Origin: Crossiella sp. SN42
GTDB lineage: Bacteria > Actinomycetota > Actinomycetes > Mycobacteriales > Pseudonocardiaceae
Assembly: GCF_023897065.1 (NCBI RefSeq)
Contig: NZ_JAMHIV010000001.1
Coordinates: forward strand, 434,001-498,000
Direction: 5' to 3'
DNA: 64,000 nucleotides
Part shown: positions 43,141 to 53,321 of the stretch, piece by piece
How positions within the stretch are numbered: position 1 is the first letter of the stretch
How the letters are laid out: each line of letters starts with the position of its first letter
Made by a program: the position numbers and the translations under genes
Notes under the pieces: model-generated
The model's database searches: none
What the model was told of the DNA's origin: nothing
The model's input: the letters and a program-made list of their open reading frames with translations, nothing else

Positions 43141-44094
43141 TTAGCCCCGGGTGCCGGGCACCACGAGCGGGCAGGTGTTGCGGTAAGCGGTGATGCCGTT
43201 CGGGTCCTTCAACGGGCACAGGAACTGGTGGTACCGGGTGTCGTGATCGACGAAGCTCTTCAGCCACGGGATCACCACCCGCATCTGCAGCTGGTTCGGA
43301 CGAGTCGGAAAGCCGTGGCCGGCACCGGCGAAGACCAGGTAGGCCTTCTCCGTGGTGGCCGGGATCGCGCGGTACAGACCGTCCACAGAGGACGGAGTGA
43401 CCGTGCCGTCGTGCTGACCGGCGATGACCATCGTCGGCACCCGGTCGTTGCTCGGCGCGCCGGAGGGCTTGAACGGCGCCAGGCCGACCGAGGCCTTCAG
43501 CGACGGGCGCTGCTGCGCCGCGACGAGCGCTCCGCCACCACCCATGGAATGGCCCATCACCGCCAGCCGCTTGGCATCGACCCGGTCGCGGACCGGGCTG
43601 CGCTGCGTGAGGTAGTCCAGCGCGGCCAGCAGCTGCGTACCCCGCGCGGTGTCGAAGTCGTTGCGGCCGTTGGTGTCGATCCCGATCACGACGAACCCGA
43701 ACGAGGCCAGCCAGGGTCCCATCCAGGCGCCTTCGGCCGCCCAGGTCGCGGTGTACCCGGGCACGATCGCGATGGCGCCGAACGTGCCCTGTCTGGTGTC
43801 GGTGGGGTAGTAGATCCGCCCGCCGCCGAAGCCGTTCCCGCGCGGCACGCCGATCTCCGCGGTCGCGAAGGTGCCCCGGGAGGCGGCCACGCTGGCCGAG
43901 GTCGGATTTGGGCCCCGCTGGTAGGGGTTGTCCGCGGCCGATGCGGGAACCGCCGCCACGCCGGAGGTGACGACGCCGAGCACAACAGCGAAGACGGGCA
44001 CGGTCCGCCGAAGCAGTCGCAGCAGGGAGGCGCGCCCGCGCCTGGCGGGCACGGCCTCGCCGGGTCGCAGGGTGTCAGAACCGTTCAGGGACAT
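43141..44094 (-). CDS. Secreted cutinase/polyester-hydrolase-like enzyme (PET hydrolase family)
   Basis: This 317-residue protein has a long signal peptide (about 1-52) and matches the actinomycete cutinase/polyester hydrolase family. It begins NPYQRGPNPTSASVAA, has VPGYTATW forming the aromatic/oxyanion region, GHS183MGGGG as nucleophile elbow, D229 in AGQHDGTV, and H260 in GAGHGFPT. The Ser-Asp-His spacing (46 and 31 residues) is close to that of known leaf-compost-type cutinases. Two C-terminal Cys (FLC and TCP) probably form the family disulfide. It would degrade cutin or synthetic polyesters. The start at 44094 follows GAGG. It probably leads the GH2-GH78 operon. Confidence 0.88.
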   Translation of the reverse strand: MSLNGSDTLRPGEAVPARRGRASLLRLLRRTVPVFAVVLGVVTSGVAAVPASAADNPYQRGPNPTSASVAASRGTFATAEIGVPRGNGFGGGRIYYPTDTRQGTFGAIAIVPGYTATWAAEGAWMGPWLASFGFVVIGIDTNGRNDFDTARGTQLLAALDYLTQRSPVRDRVDAKRLAVMGHSMGGGGALVAAQQRPSLKASVGLAPFKPSGAPSNDRVPTMVIAGQHDGTVTPSSVDGLYRAIPATTEKAYLVFAGAGHGFPTRPNQLQMRVVIPWLKSFVDHDTRYHQFLCPLKDPNGITAYRNTCPLVVPGTRG

Positions 44095-44756
44095 GGGATT
44101 TACCTCTTTCGCGGAGGGATCGCGAGCAGGTTGCAGGGTGGTGTCGCAGGAGCCGCCAACGGTGAGTGGGCAGCGAGCCGTGCGAGGCACGGTCCTCAAT
44201 GGACGGTCGTGACCCGTGCCCAGCGAAGCGGGACACAGCGGTGACAGCGATCTGTGAACGTGCACAACACTTCTGTGTCGCCCACCACACCAATGTAACC
44301 GTATTCATTGGCTGGTTTCAAGGGCCGGACGACCGGATTCTGGGAACGTGCACAGACCACTCCCTGACCACCGGGGACTTGTCCATCGTGGACGACTCGC
44401 TGGGTGCCACCGCGCCGGGTACGGCCGGTGCGCCGATGTCGAATCTTTCGTCGAACTCGCGGTCGATTCGACGAAACCACTGCACCGCAACAGGTTCTTC
44501 ATTGCTCACGTCGCGGAACCGCCGAGGGCGAATGCCCTGTTCACGGTGCGGGTCGATACCGTGAGAGCGACTTGCCGGAAACGTTGACGGCGCACGGACC
44601 ATGGTCTTGACGTCTTCCCCGAAGCCGGAAGCCCAAGTATGGTAACGCGAACATCCCCCCTGAGGTGGATTTTCCCTGCGCTGCCAACAACTACTGGGCA
44701 TTCGGCGTGCCTCCTGCCGCACCGCCCGGGAGAACAAACCCTGACGAATGGACCCT
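44095..44756. other. Intergenic region, no confident gene
   Basis: This is the upstream region of the polyester-hydrolase-like gene (minus) and of the broken lyase (plus). One 63-codon minus-strand frame (44318-44509, GTG start, VSNEEPVAVQWFRRIDREFD) looks somewhat protein-like but lacks a ribosome site and a recognisable family. An AT-richer segment around 44270-44320 (CAATGTAACCGTATTCATTGG) may hold the promoter. Confidence 0.4.
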
Positions 44757-45830
44757 GCCATGCACAGCCCTGGTCGCCACCGCCGCGGCCTACCCCGCCA
44801 CCGCCGCCGCACCAGCCCCCGCACAGGCCGAGCAGCTCAACCGCGGCCTGATCAGCGTGCACACCGGCACCGGCAACTTCCCCGCCCGAGCATCATCATG
44901 GCGCGCGGCTACTACACCCGCGCGGTGGTCTCCGCCTGGGACTTCCGCAACGGACAGCTCACCCGACGCTGGACCTATGACTCCGGTCGCAGCGGCGGGG
45001 CGTTCGGGCAGGGCAACCACAACCTGTCAGTGTCCGATGTCGACGGTGACGGCCGCGATGAGATCATCTACGGCTCGGCCACCATCGATGACAACGGCGC
45101 GTTGATGTATCGCACCGGGTTCGGCCACGGCGACGCCCTGCACGTCAGCGACCTGGTCCCGAACCGACCGGGTCAGGAAGTGTTCACCGTGCACGAGTCG
45201 GGCAACCAGCCCGCGATGGACGTCCACGACGCCCGCACCGGCCAGGTCATCTACCGGGCACCGGCCTGCAACTGCGGCAACGGCCGCGGGGTCGCCGCGG
45301 ATGTGTGGGCGGGTAGTCCTGGTGCGGAGATCTGGTCGGGTGCGGTGGGCGGGTTGCGCAGCGCGGCCAACGGCAACCAGGTCGCCGCGCGCAAACCCGG
45401 CTCGCAGAACTTCGTGATCTGGTGGGACGGCGACGCCCAGCGCGAACTGCTGGATGGCACGCAGATCAGCAAGTACGGCACCGGCGGCGACACCCGCCTG
45501 CTGACCGGTTCGGGGGTCTCCTCCCACAACGGCACCAAGTCCACTCCGGTGTTGCAGGCCGACATCCTGGGTGACTGGCGGGAAGAGGTCATCTGGCGCA
45601 CCAGCGACAACCGGGCGCTGCGGATCTACTCCACCACCACGCCGACCTCGATCAGCCGGGCCTCGTTGATGCAGGACCGGCAGTACCGGCTGGCGGTGGC
45701 GTGGCAGAACACCGCCTACAACCAGCCGCCGCACGCCAGCTTCCTCACCCCTGACCCTACCCCGCACAACCATCCGCGCACGCAAGGAGCCCTGCCATGT
45801 CCATGCAACGACGTCAATTCCTCGGCCTGA
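44757..45830 (+). pseudogene. Broken PL11 rhamnogalacturonan lyase
   Basis: The N-terminal end reads ALVATAAAYPATAAAPAPAQ then AEQLNRGLISVHTGTGNF, the signal end and start of a PL11 rhamnogalacturonan endolyase. Immediately after GNF (about 44884) the frame shifts, and the sequence continues as SIIMARGYYTRAVVSAWDF, a segment normally far downstream. The calcium-binding blade sequence DVDGDGRDEI and the rest of the propeller follow, up to AYNQPPHASFL. The part between, probably well over 100 residues, is deleted, and the end runs past the normal terminus into the next gene. The gene is therefore inactive, although the rest has few other defects, suggesting recent decay. Confidence 0.85.
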
Positions 45831-46681
45831 GCGCCGCCGGAGCGGCGGGCCTCGGCCTCGGCCTGCTCGGCGCCGGACCGGCACTCGCCGCGGTCAACCC
45901 GCTGGGCGCGCCGACCACACCATTCGCCGTCGGCGTGCGCCAGTACAACTGGATGCGCGGCAGCCGCCGGATCACCACCTACGTCTACTACCCAGCCAAA
46001 GGCACCCCCGGCGGCCGCCCCGTCACCAACGCGCCCGTGGCCGACGGCGTCTTCCCGGTCTGCGAGTACACCCACGGCCTCGGCGGCAGCCCGCAGACCT
46101 CCGACAACCGCATCCGGCCGCTGGCCGAAGCGGGCTTCATCGTCCCGGCGCCGCACTTCGCCGCGGCCGGCATCGGCGATGCCAGGAACGGCAACCTGGC
46201 CAGGGACGTCTCCGAGGTCATCACCCGGACCTTGGCGCTCAACACCGGCAACGACCCGCTGCGGGGCCACATCAACGCCGCACCCGGCGTCGGCGTCTCC
46301 GGTCACTCCATGGGCGGTATGACCACGCACAGCCTGCTCACCATCGCTCCTGACCCGCGGATCACCGCCGCGGTCGCACTGGCCTGTGTGGACATGGGCA
46401 ACCCGAGCAGCAGTGTCAAGGCCAAGGTCCTGTTCATCCACGGTGACCGGGACAGCACCTGTCCGATCTCCTCCGCCCGCCAGGCCTACCGGGAACTGCC
46501 ACGCCCCAAGGCCTTCCTCACCTTCCGCGGCGGGAGTCACAGCAGCTACTACGGCGACTCGCGGATGCGCGACACCTTCGTGGACTGGATGCGCTGGAGC
46601 CTCTACGCCGACACGGTGGCCCGCGACCGGCTCCACTCCGACGCCACCTCCAGCGGCACCATCTGGGAGGCGCAGCTGTAA
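45797..46681 (+). CDS. Tat-exported alpha/beta hydrolase (chlorophyllase/PAF-hydrolase-like)
   Basis: This 294-residue enzyme has a Tat signal (MQRRQFLGLSAAG) ending near GPALA. YEYTHGLGGSP-type sequence forms the oxyanion region, GHS171MGGM is the nucleophile elbow, IHGDRDSTCP carries the Asp and GGSHSSYYGD the His. The fold is the same superfamily as the polyester-hydrolase-like gene upstream, but the elbow and lid differ. The substrate is probably a plant ester. It starts within the 3' end of the broken lyase and is followed by GGAAAGCGCTTCC and a hairpin. Confidence 0.84.
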   Translation: MSMQRRQFLGLSAAGAAGLGLGLLGAGPALAAVNPLGAPTTPFAVGVRQYNWMRGSRRITTYVYYPAKGTPGGRPVTNAPVADGVFPVCEYTHGLGGSPQTSDNRIRPLAEAGFIVPAPHFAAAGIGDARNGNLARDVSEVITRTLALNTGNDPLRGHINAAPGVGVSGHSMGGMTTHSLLTIAPDPRITAAVALACVDMGNPSSSVKAKVLFIHGDRDSTCPISSARQAYRELPRPKAFLTFRGGSHSSYYGDSRMRDTFVDWMRWSLYADTVARDRLHSDATSSGTIWEAQL

Positions 46682-46709
46682 GAGGAAAGCGCTTCCACTC
46701 ACCGGTGTG

Positions 46710-46749
46710 GCTGCGGCCAGGACGACGAACTCGTTGTCCTGGCCGCAGC
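46710..46749. terminator. Hairpin between convergent hydrolase and SGNH esterase genes
   Basis: GCTGCGGCCAGGAC (46710-46723) and GTCCTGGCCGCAGC (46736-46749) form a perfect 14-bp stem with a 12-nt loop. Confidence 0.75.
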
Positions 46750-46793
46750 ACGCGCGCACAGCCACCGAGAATCCGTCACGCTCGCGACAAGCC

Positions 46794-47972
<1,179 letters not shown>

Positions 47973-48827
47973 TCAACGTTGGACGGCGAAGGAGGAACTT
48001 TCCCGGATGACGAGGGTGGCGGTGGGCGACCACCGTTCGGCGACCGGGTCTCCCCCGATCAGTTCGAGCACCGACTCGGCAACCGAGACGCCGAACTGGT
48101 GCACGTCCACGCTCATCGTGGTCAGCGCGGGCGAGGCCAGCCGGCACAAGGTCGAGTCGTCCCAGGCGACCAGGCTGAGCTCGCCGGGCACCGGGACACC
48201 GAGTTCCTTCGCCACGCCCAGTCCGGCAACCGCCATCACGTCGTTGTCGTAGAGGATCGCGGTCGGCGGCTCGGGCCTGCCGAGCAGCGCGGCGGTCAGC
48301 TTCGCGCCGGACTCCTCGGAGTAGTCGCCTTCCAGGACCATCGGATCCGCACCGGCCGCACGGCAGCCGTCAAGCATGGCCGCGGTCCTCGCCGCGGTGT
48401 GCAGCAGGCCGGCCGGGCCGGTGATCCGGGCGATGCGGGAATGACCGAGTTCGAGCAGGTGGTGCAGTGCCTCCCTGATCGGTCCGGCGTCGTCGGTGCG
48501 CACGGCGGGCGCGCTGAGCTCGGCGGCGGGTTCACCGACGACGACCACGGGCAGGCCGATCTCGCTGAGCACCGCGGGCCTCGGGTCCTCGACGGACCGG
48601 TTGACCAGCACGACCGCGTCGACCAGCCGATCGGCCGCCCAGCGCCGGTAGGCGGCGAGCTCCGCGTCGTGCGTGGCGACCACGTGCAGCAGGACGGACA
48701 GGTCCTCGCCGGTGAGGCGTTCCTCGATGCCGGCGATGAACTCCATGAAGAACGGCTCGGCGCCGAGCAGCCGGGCCGGGCGGGCCAGCACCAGCCCGAC
48801 GGCGCCCGTGGAATCCGCGGTGGCCAC
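47973..48827 (-). CDS. LacI-type sugar-binding domain without DNA-binding domain
   Basis: This 284-residue protein begins VATADSTGAVGLVLARPARL, which aligns with the start of the effector domain of LacI/GalR regulators. The core blocks are typical: ADRLVDAVVLVNR, LLELGHSRIARITGP, AILYDNDVMAVAGLG, LSLVAWDDS and ESSSF at the end. The usual N-terminal helix-turn-helix and hinge of about 60 residues are absent. The GTG start follows the beta-mannosidase stop directly (TGAGTG), so translation is coupled. It may be a decayed regulator, or a cytoplasmic sugar sensor acting without DNA binding. No export signal is present. Confidence 0.83.
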   Translation of the reverse strand: MATADSTGAVGLVLARPARLLGAEPFFMEFIAGIEERLTGEDLSVLLHVVATHDAELAAYRRWAADRLVDAVVLVNRSVEDPRPAVLSEIGLPVVVVGEPAAELSAPAVRTDDAGPIREALHHLLELGHSRIARITGPAGLLHTAARTAAMLDGCRAAGADPMVLEGDYSEESGAKLTAALLGRPEPPTAILYDNDVMAVAGLGVAKELGVPVPGELSLVAWDDSTLCRLASPALTTMSVDVHQFGVSVAESVLELIGGDPVAERWSPTATLVIRESSSFAVQR

Positions 48828-51284
48828 TCAGGACCTCGCCCTCGGCGCGCAGAGCCCGTTGGCACTGCGCAGGACCAGCGGCCCGGCGAGCACCGCGGGA
48901 TCGGCGAGCCGGGTTCCGGTCCGCACGAGGAACGAGCGGGACTCACCGGCGAGCATCGGCACCAGCATCTCCTCGACCACAGCATCCGGGGCGACCCGGT
49001 CGGCCAGCACCGCGACATCCCGGGCGAAGGAGGTGGCGCGCACGTCGACACGGTAGCCGCCCTCGACCGCCGCCACCTGCGCGGTCAGCGGCGCGGGGTC
49101 ATAGGCCAGGTCGAGATCCTCGCCGAAGGTGTGCACGACCCGGGCCTGGTCCGTGGTCGCGACGAGCACCTCCCCCGCCGGAGCGGACGGGCTGAGCAGG
49201 GCCGCCGGCAGCTCGACACCGGCGACGGATCGCGCGTTCACCGAGAACGGGAGCACGGTCTCTTCCAGCACCGCTCCGGCGAAGGACTGCCGCTGGACCC
49301 GCAGGTCACCGCTCCACTGCTGGTCGTGATCGTTCACCACGAACAGGACGGACCTGTCCTCCCTCGGCTGCACCGTCAGCAGGCGGGGCGCGAACGCGTG
49401 CCGCAGCGCGTACCAGAGCGGCTTGCGCCGCCCCTCGCTGTCGACGGCCGCCCACGAGGTGGCGGGCCAGCAGTCGTTGAGCTGCCAGACCAGCGCACCC
49501 GCCGTACGCGGCCACCACGACCGGAAGTGCTCGATGCCGAAGGCCACCGCACGTGCCTGGTTGAGCTGGGTCGCCCAGTGCCAGTCAGCGAAGTCCGCCG
49601 GCACCGGCAGGTGGGCGGCCAGCCCGCGTTCGAGCTTTCCGTTGCCGTCGTCGGCCTTCTGGTGCAGGAGGAACCCCGGCGAGGTCGGGGTCAGTGGTTC
49701 GTCGTGCACCCAGCTCGACAGCGTCGCCCAGGTGGGCGGGCCCTGGAACCCGAACTCCGAGCAGAAGCGCGGCACGTGGTCGCGGTAGCGCGTGTAGTCG
49801 ATGTGGTTCCACACCTGCCAGTCGTGGCGGGTGCCGTGGTCCGCGTCGTTGGGATGCCGGTCGCCGGGGCTGTACGGGCTGCCCGGTGCGTAGTGCCGGG
49901 TCGGATCCAGCTCGGCGACGATCGCGGGCAGCAGTTCCGTGTAGTACCGCAGGCCCCAGGTCTTCCCGCCCAGCGTCTCCGGCCAGCCCCAGTCGGCGAA
50001 GCCCCACAGGTTCTCGTTGTTGCCGTTCCACAGCGCGAGCGACGGGTGGCCGGTCAACCGGGCCACGTTCTCCCGCGCCTCGGCCGCCACCTCGCTCCAC
50101 AACGGTTCTTCCTCCGGGTAGGCGGCGCAGGCGAACGGGAAGTCCTGCCACACCAGGATTCCGCGTTCGTCGCAGACGTCGTAGAAGTCCTCGGTCTCGT
50201 AGATGCCGCCGCCCCACACCCGCAGCATGGTGAAGTTGGCCTCGACGGCCTGGTCGACCCGGCAGGCCAGGCGGTCCCGGGTGACGCGGGTGAGGAAGTG
50301 GTCGTCCGGGATCCAGTTCGCACCCTTGGCGAAGATCGGCCTGCCGTTGACCACGAAGGTGAACGGGGTGCCGATCTCGTCTGGTTCGGTGTCCACCGTG
50401 ATCGTGCGGAACCCGATGCGGTGCTCGGTCGCGTCGATCGTCTCGCCGTCGGCCTCCAGCGACACGGCAAGCTCGTACCGGGGTTGCTCGCCATATCCGG
50501 CAGGCCACCACAGCCGCGCACCCGGGACCAGCGCGGTCGCCACGGCCTGGTCACCGCTGAACGGAACCCGTGCCGTGCGTCCGTCCACCGTGACCACCAG
50601 CCACAGCGGCCCCGTCCCGGACTCGCCGCGCTCGAGGTCGGCGTGCACCTCGACCCGGCCGGTGCCGTCGGGGTCGACGGTGACCAGCGGGCGGACCGAG
50701 GCCAGGCGGCCGGTGTGCCAGCGCTCCAGGCGCACCGGCCGCCAGATGCCCGCGGTCTGCAGGTCGGGACCCCAGTCCCAGCCGAAGGAACAGGCCATCT
50801 TGCGGATCATGTTGAACGGGTGCGGGTAGGCGTGGTCCCGCCGGCCCAGCTCCCGCTCAAGCTGTTCGGCGTGGGTCAGCGCGGCGGAGAAGGTGACGGT
50901 CAGCTCGTTGGCGCCGTCGCGGAGCAGGTGCCGCACGTCGAACCGGTGCGTGCGGTGCATGTTCACCGCGGTGCCGACCGGCAGGCCGTTCAGCTCGACG
51001 GCGGCCACCGTGTCCAGTCCCTCGAACACCAGGTCGATCCGCTCGTTCCCGGCCGGCGCCCTGGTCTCGAAGGTCAGCTCGTAGCGCCAGTCCGTGCGGT
51101 GCATCCAGGTGAGCGACTCCTCGTTGCGGTCGAGGAAGGGATCCGGGATCAGCCCCGCGGCCAGCAGGTCGAGGTGGGTGCTGCCGGGCACCGCGGCAGG
51201 CACGCGGGCCGCCCGCACACCGTCGGGCGCCGGGCCCGCCGCGACGCTCAGCTGCCACCCGTCGTGCAACGTCTGGCGCTCCAT
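48828..51284 (-). CDS. Cytoplasmic GH2 beta-mannosidase
   Basis: This 818-residue enzyme has the five-domain beta-mannosidase organisation and no signal peptide, so it acts inside the cell on imported manno-oligosaccharides. SFGWDWGPDLQTAGIWRPV is the typical beta-mannosidase segment; the acid/base is E424 in NGNNEN and the nucleophile is E510 in FCSEFGFQ. A promoter with TTGACT and TAACAA lies 42-70 bp upstream of the start and contains an AAATAAAGT element. It complements the GH26 mannanase and ABC transporter encoded just upstream on the same strand. Confidence 0.92.
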   Translation of the reverse strand: MERQTLHDGWQLSVAAGPAPDGVRAARVPAAVPGSTHLDLLAAGLIPDPFLDRNEESLTWMHRTDWRYELTFETRAPAGNERIDLVFEGLDTVAAVELNGLPVGTAVNMHRTHRFDVRHLLRDGANELTVTFSAALTHAEQLERELGRRDHAYPHPFNMIRKMACSFGWDWGPDLQTAGIWRPVRLERWHTGRLASVRPLVTVDPDGTGRVEVHADLERGESGTGPLWLVVTVDGRTARVPFSGDQAVATALVPGARLWWPAGYGEQPRYELAVSLEADGETIDATEHRIGFRTITVDTEPDEIGTPFTFVVNGRPIFAKGANWIPDDHFLTRVTRDRLACRVDQAVEANFTMLRVWGGGIYETEDFYDVCDERGILVWQDFPFACAAYPEEEPLWSEVAAEARENVARLTGHPSLALWNGNNENLWGFADWGWPETLGGKTWGLRYYTELLPAIVAELDPTRHYAPGSPYSPGDRHPNDADHGTRHDWQVWNHIDYTRYRDHVPRFCSEFGFQGPPTWATLSSWVHDEPLTPTSPGFLLHQKADDGNGKLERGLAAHLPVPADFADWHWATQLNQARAVAFGIEHFRSWWPRTAGALVWQLNDCWPATSWAAVDSEGRRKPLWYALRHAFAPRLLTVQPREDRSVLFVVNDHDQQWSGDLRVQRQSFAGAVLEETVLPFSVNARSVAGVELPAALLSPSAPAGEVLVATTDQARVVHTFGEDLDLAYDPAPLTAQVAAVEGGYRVDVRATSFARDVAVLADRVAPDAVVEEMLVPMLAGESRSFLVRTGTRLADPAVLAGPLVLRSANGLCAPRARS

Positions 51285-51325
51285 CGTTTTCCTCGCTCCC
51301 CGATGCGACGGTAAACCCGTGGCAA

Positions 51326-51354
51326 TTGTTACGTTGGCAAATAAAGTAAGTCAA
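51326..51354 (-). promoter_or_regulatory. Beta-mannosidase promoter with embedded ROK-type element
   Basis: Read on the minus strand: TTGACT (51354-51349), 17-bp spacer, TAACAA (51331-51326). The spacer contains ACTTTATTT, the complement of AAATAAAGT (51339-51347). A protein bound there would block RNA polymerase. ACGTTG/CAACGT arms (51331-51336 and 51352-51357) flank the element. Confidence 0.7.
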
Positions 51355-51370
51355 CGTCTTTCATGACCGG

Positions 51371-52396
51371 CTACCTCAGGTTCGGCAGCTCGTCGCGGGT
51401 GATCACATAGCGGTGGCCGTACACCTTGCGCAGGTGGCTCAGCGAGTTGCTCTGCGTCAGGTGGTTGCCGTGCCAGGTGCCGAAGAGCACCCAGCGCGCG
51501 CCTGCGGACTGCAGGCGGTCCGGGTCCGGGATGGGACCGTTCTCGTGCAACGCGATCGGGATAGTGCCGCCCACAATGTTGCGCACGGAGTCGTACATCG
51601 GCTTGAGCGGGTCGTAGTTGCCGTCACCGGCGTAGGTGTCCGCGCCACCGACGTCCACAAAGGACTTCCCGGGGTAGAACGAGGACTGCGGAGCGCCGTT
51701 GTACCCGTGCAGCCACACCAGGTTGTTCAGCCCCTTGACCCTGGTGAAGTAGTCGAACATGAAGCGCCACAGCCGGTTGTACTGGGCGCCGCCCTCCTTG
51801 CTCCACCAGAACCAGGTGCCGCCCGCCTCGTGGAACGGGCGCCAGATCACCGCCGCGCCCGCGTTCTTCAGCTGCCGCAACATGCCGGCGGCGCCGTCCA
51901 GGCGCTGGATGAACGAGGTGTGCTCGGCCGTGCCCGGCGTCAGCACGGCGTTGATCGACACCGTCATCTGGCTGCCCTGGTAGGTGTCCGGCTTGGTCGG
52001 TGCGCCCATGTGGTAGCCGATCATCGGGATGCCGCCCGCCTGCCACCACGCGATCGCCCTGGGCGCGAGGTCCTTGGAGTCGCCGTAGTCGAGTCCGCGG
52101 ATGGCGGGCAGCTTGCCCGTGTGGTTGCGGATGTGGTTCATCTCGTACTCCGGGCCGCCGATCCAGGTCGACTCCTGCTGCCCGGAGAGGATGTGGTTGC
52201 CGTACTGGCTGTACAGGTAGCACAGCAGCTTGCGGGCCTGGGGCGTGGAGTTCGGGCCGACCGGGGTGGCCGCGCACTCCGGGGCGAGGGCGGAGGCCGG
52301 TGCCGCGGCCGCGACGGCCGGGTTCGCCAGTGCGAGCAGGGGTGCTGTCAGGACGAGCGCGGACAGGGCCGCGCCCACCCGGTTGAGGTACCGCAT
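51371..52396 (-). CDS. Secreted GH26 endo-beta-1,4-mannanase
   Basis: This 341-residue enzyme has a Sec signal (to about residue 32) and a GH26 TIM barrel. The acid/base is E190 in WRPFHEAGG and the nucleophile is E285 in ALHENGPIP; HILSGQQEST and WFWWSKEG are also family-typical. It cuts beta-mannan chains outside the cell to oligosaccharides that the transporter encoded upstream can import. It is the fifth gene of the minus-strand operon, 49 bp after the ATPase gene. No carbohydrate-binding module is attached. Confidence 0.92.
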   Translation of the reverse strand: MRYLNRVGAALSALVLTAPLLALANPAVAAAAPASALAPECAATPVGPNSTPQARKLLCYLYSQYGNHILSGQQESTWIGGPEYEMNHIRNHTGKLPAIRGLDYGDSKDLAPRAIAWWQAGGIPMIGYHMGAPTKPDTYQGSQMTVSINAVLTPGTAEHTSFIQRLDGAAGMLRQLKNAGAAVIWRPFHEAGGTWFWWSKEGGAQYNRLWRFMFDYFTRVKGLNNLVWLHGYNGAPQSSFYPGKSFVDVGGADTYAGDGNYDPLKPMYDSVRNIVGGTIPIALHENGPIPDPDRLQSAGARWVLFGTWHGNHLTQSNSLSHLRKVYGHRYVITRDELPNLR

Positions 52397-52445
52397 GAGA
52401 TCTCCTTTGATCGCTTGCAGGGGAGCTGGCTGGCAGGGGACCGGA

Positions 52446-53321
52446 TCACGCGGCGCCCTCCCACTGTCCGGTGTGGTGGTCGTAGGCCGCGCCGGTGCCC
52501 GCTGCGACCACGAGGTCGCGCCCGGCCTCGACCGTGCGGCCGCGGGCCTCCGGGTCCGGCGAGGCCGCCGCGAGCAGCTTGGTGTAGGGATGGCGGGGAT
52601 CGAGGATCACCGCGTCGGCCGGGCCGCGTTCGACCACCCGGCCCCGGTACAGCACCAGGATCTCGTCGGAGAAGTGGCGGGCCGTGGCCAGGTCGTGCGT
52701 GATGTAGAGGACGGCGAGGTTCTCCTCGCGCTGCAACCGGGCGAGCAGCTTGAGCACACCGAGCCGGATCGAGACGTCCAGCATGGACACCGGCTCGTCG
52801 GCGATGACGATCTCCGCGCCCGGGGCGAGCGCACGGGCGATGGCGACCCGCTGGCGCTGGCCGCCGGAGAGCTCGTGCGGCCGCCGCTGGAGGAAGTCGC
52901 GGGGCGGCAGCAGGGTCACCCGCGCCAGCAGCTCCTCCACCCGCTGGGCCGTCTCCGCACGTCCGCTCGCCCTGTTGTGCAGGCGCAGCGGGCGGGCCAG
53001 GTGGTGTTCGACCGTGTGGAAGGGGTTGAGCGAGGCGAACGGGTCCTGGAACACCATCTGCACGCGGTGCCGGTAGTCGCGGTCCCGCACCGGGACACCC
53101 GCCGGGCCGGTGACCACGATCTCGCCCGCGGTGGGCCGCTCCAGGCGGGCGATCATCCGCGCGATGGTCGACTTGCCCGAGCCGGACTCGCCGACGAGCG
53201 CCACGGTCCGGCCGGGTTCCAGGGTGAAGGAGACGCCGTCGACCGCGCGCAGGGTGCTGCGGCGCAGGCCGCCGCGGACGGTGAAGTCCTTGACCAGATC
53301 GCGGGCCCGCAGCGTGGTCAT
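52446..53321 (-). CDS. ABC transporter ATPase, OppF-type
   Basis: This 291-residue nucleotide-binding subunit of an oligopeptide/oligosaccharide importer has Walker A GESGSGKS, Q-loop QMVFQDPFASLNP, signature LSGGQRQR, Walker B IVIADEP and H-loop YITHD. The C-terminal HPYTKLLAA extension is typical of OppF/DppF. It overlaps the fused permease-ATPase gene by four bases (ATGA) and would form the heterodimeric ATPase pair with that protein's C-terminal half. Gene context points to manno-oligosaccharides as substrate. Confidence 0.9.
   Translation of the reverse strand: MTTLRARDLVKDFTVRGGLRRSTLRAVDGVSFTLEPGRTVALVGESGSGKSTIARMIARLERPTAGEIVVTGPAGVPVRDRDYRHRVQMVFQDPFASLNPFHTVEHHLARPLRLHNRASGRAETAQRVEELLARVTLLPPRDFLQRRPHELSGGQRQRVAIARALAPGAEIVIADEPVSMLDVSIRLGVLKLLARLQREENLAVLYITHDLATARHFSDEILVLYRGRVVERGPADAVILDPRHPYTKLLAAASPDPEARGRTVEAGRDLVVAAGTGAAYDHHTGQWEGAA

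Noticed and set aside
46684-46696. GGAAAGCGCTTCC, similar to LacI-type or catabolite operators
   Set aside because: It lies directly after a stop codon between two converging genes, where no promoter is expected, so it is probably fortuitous.
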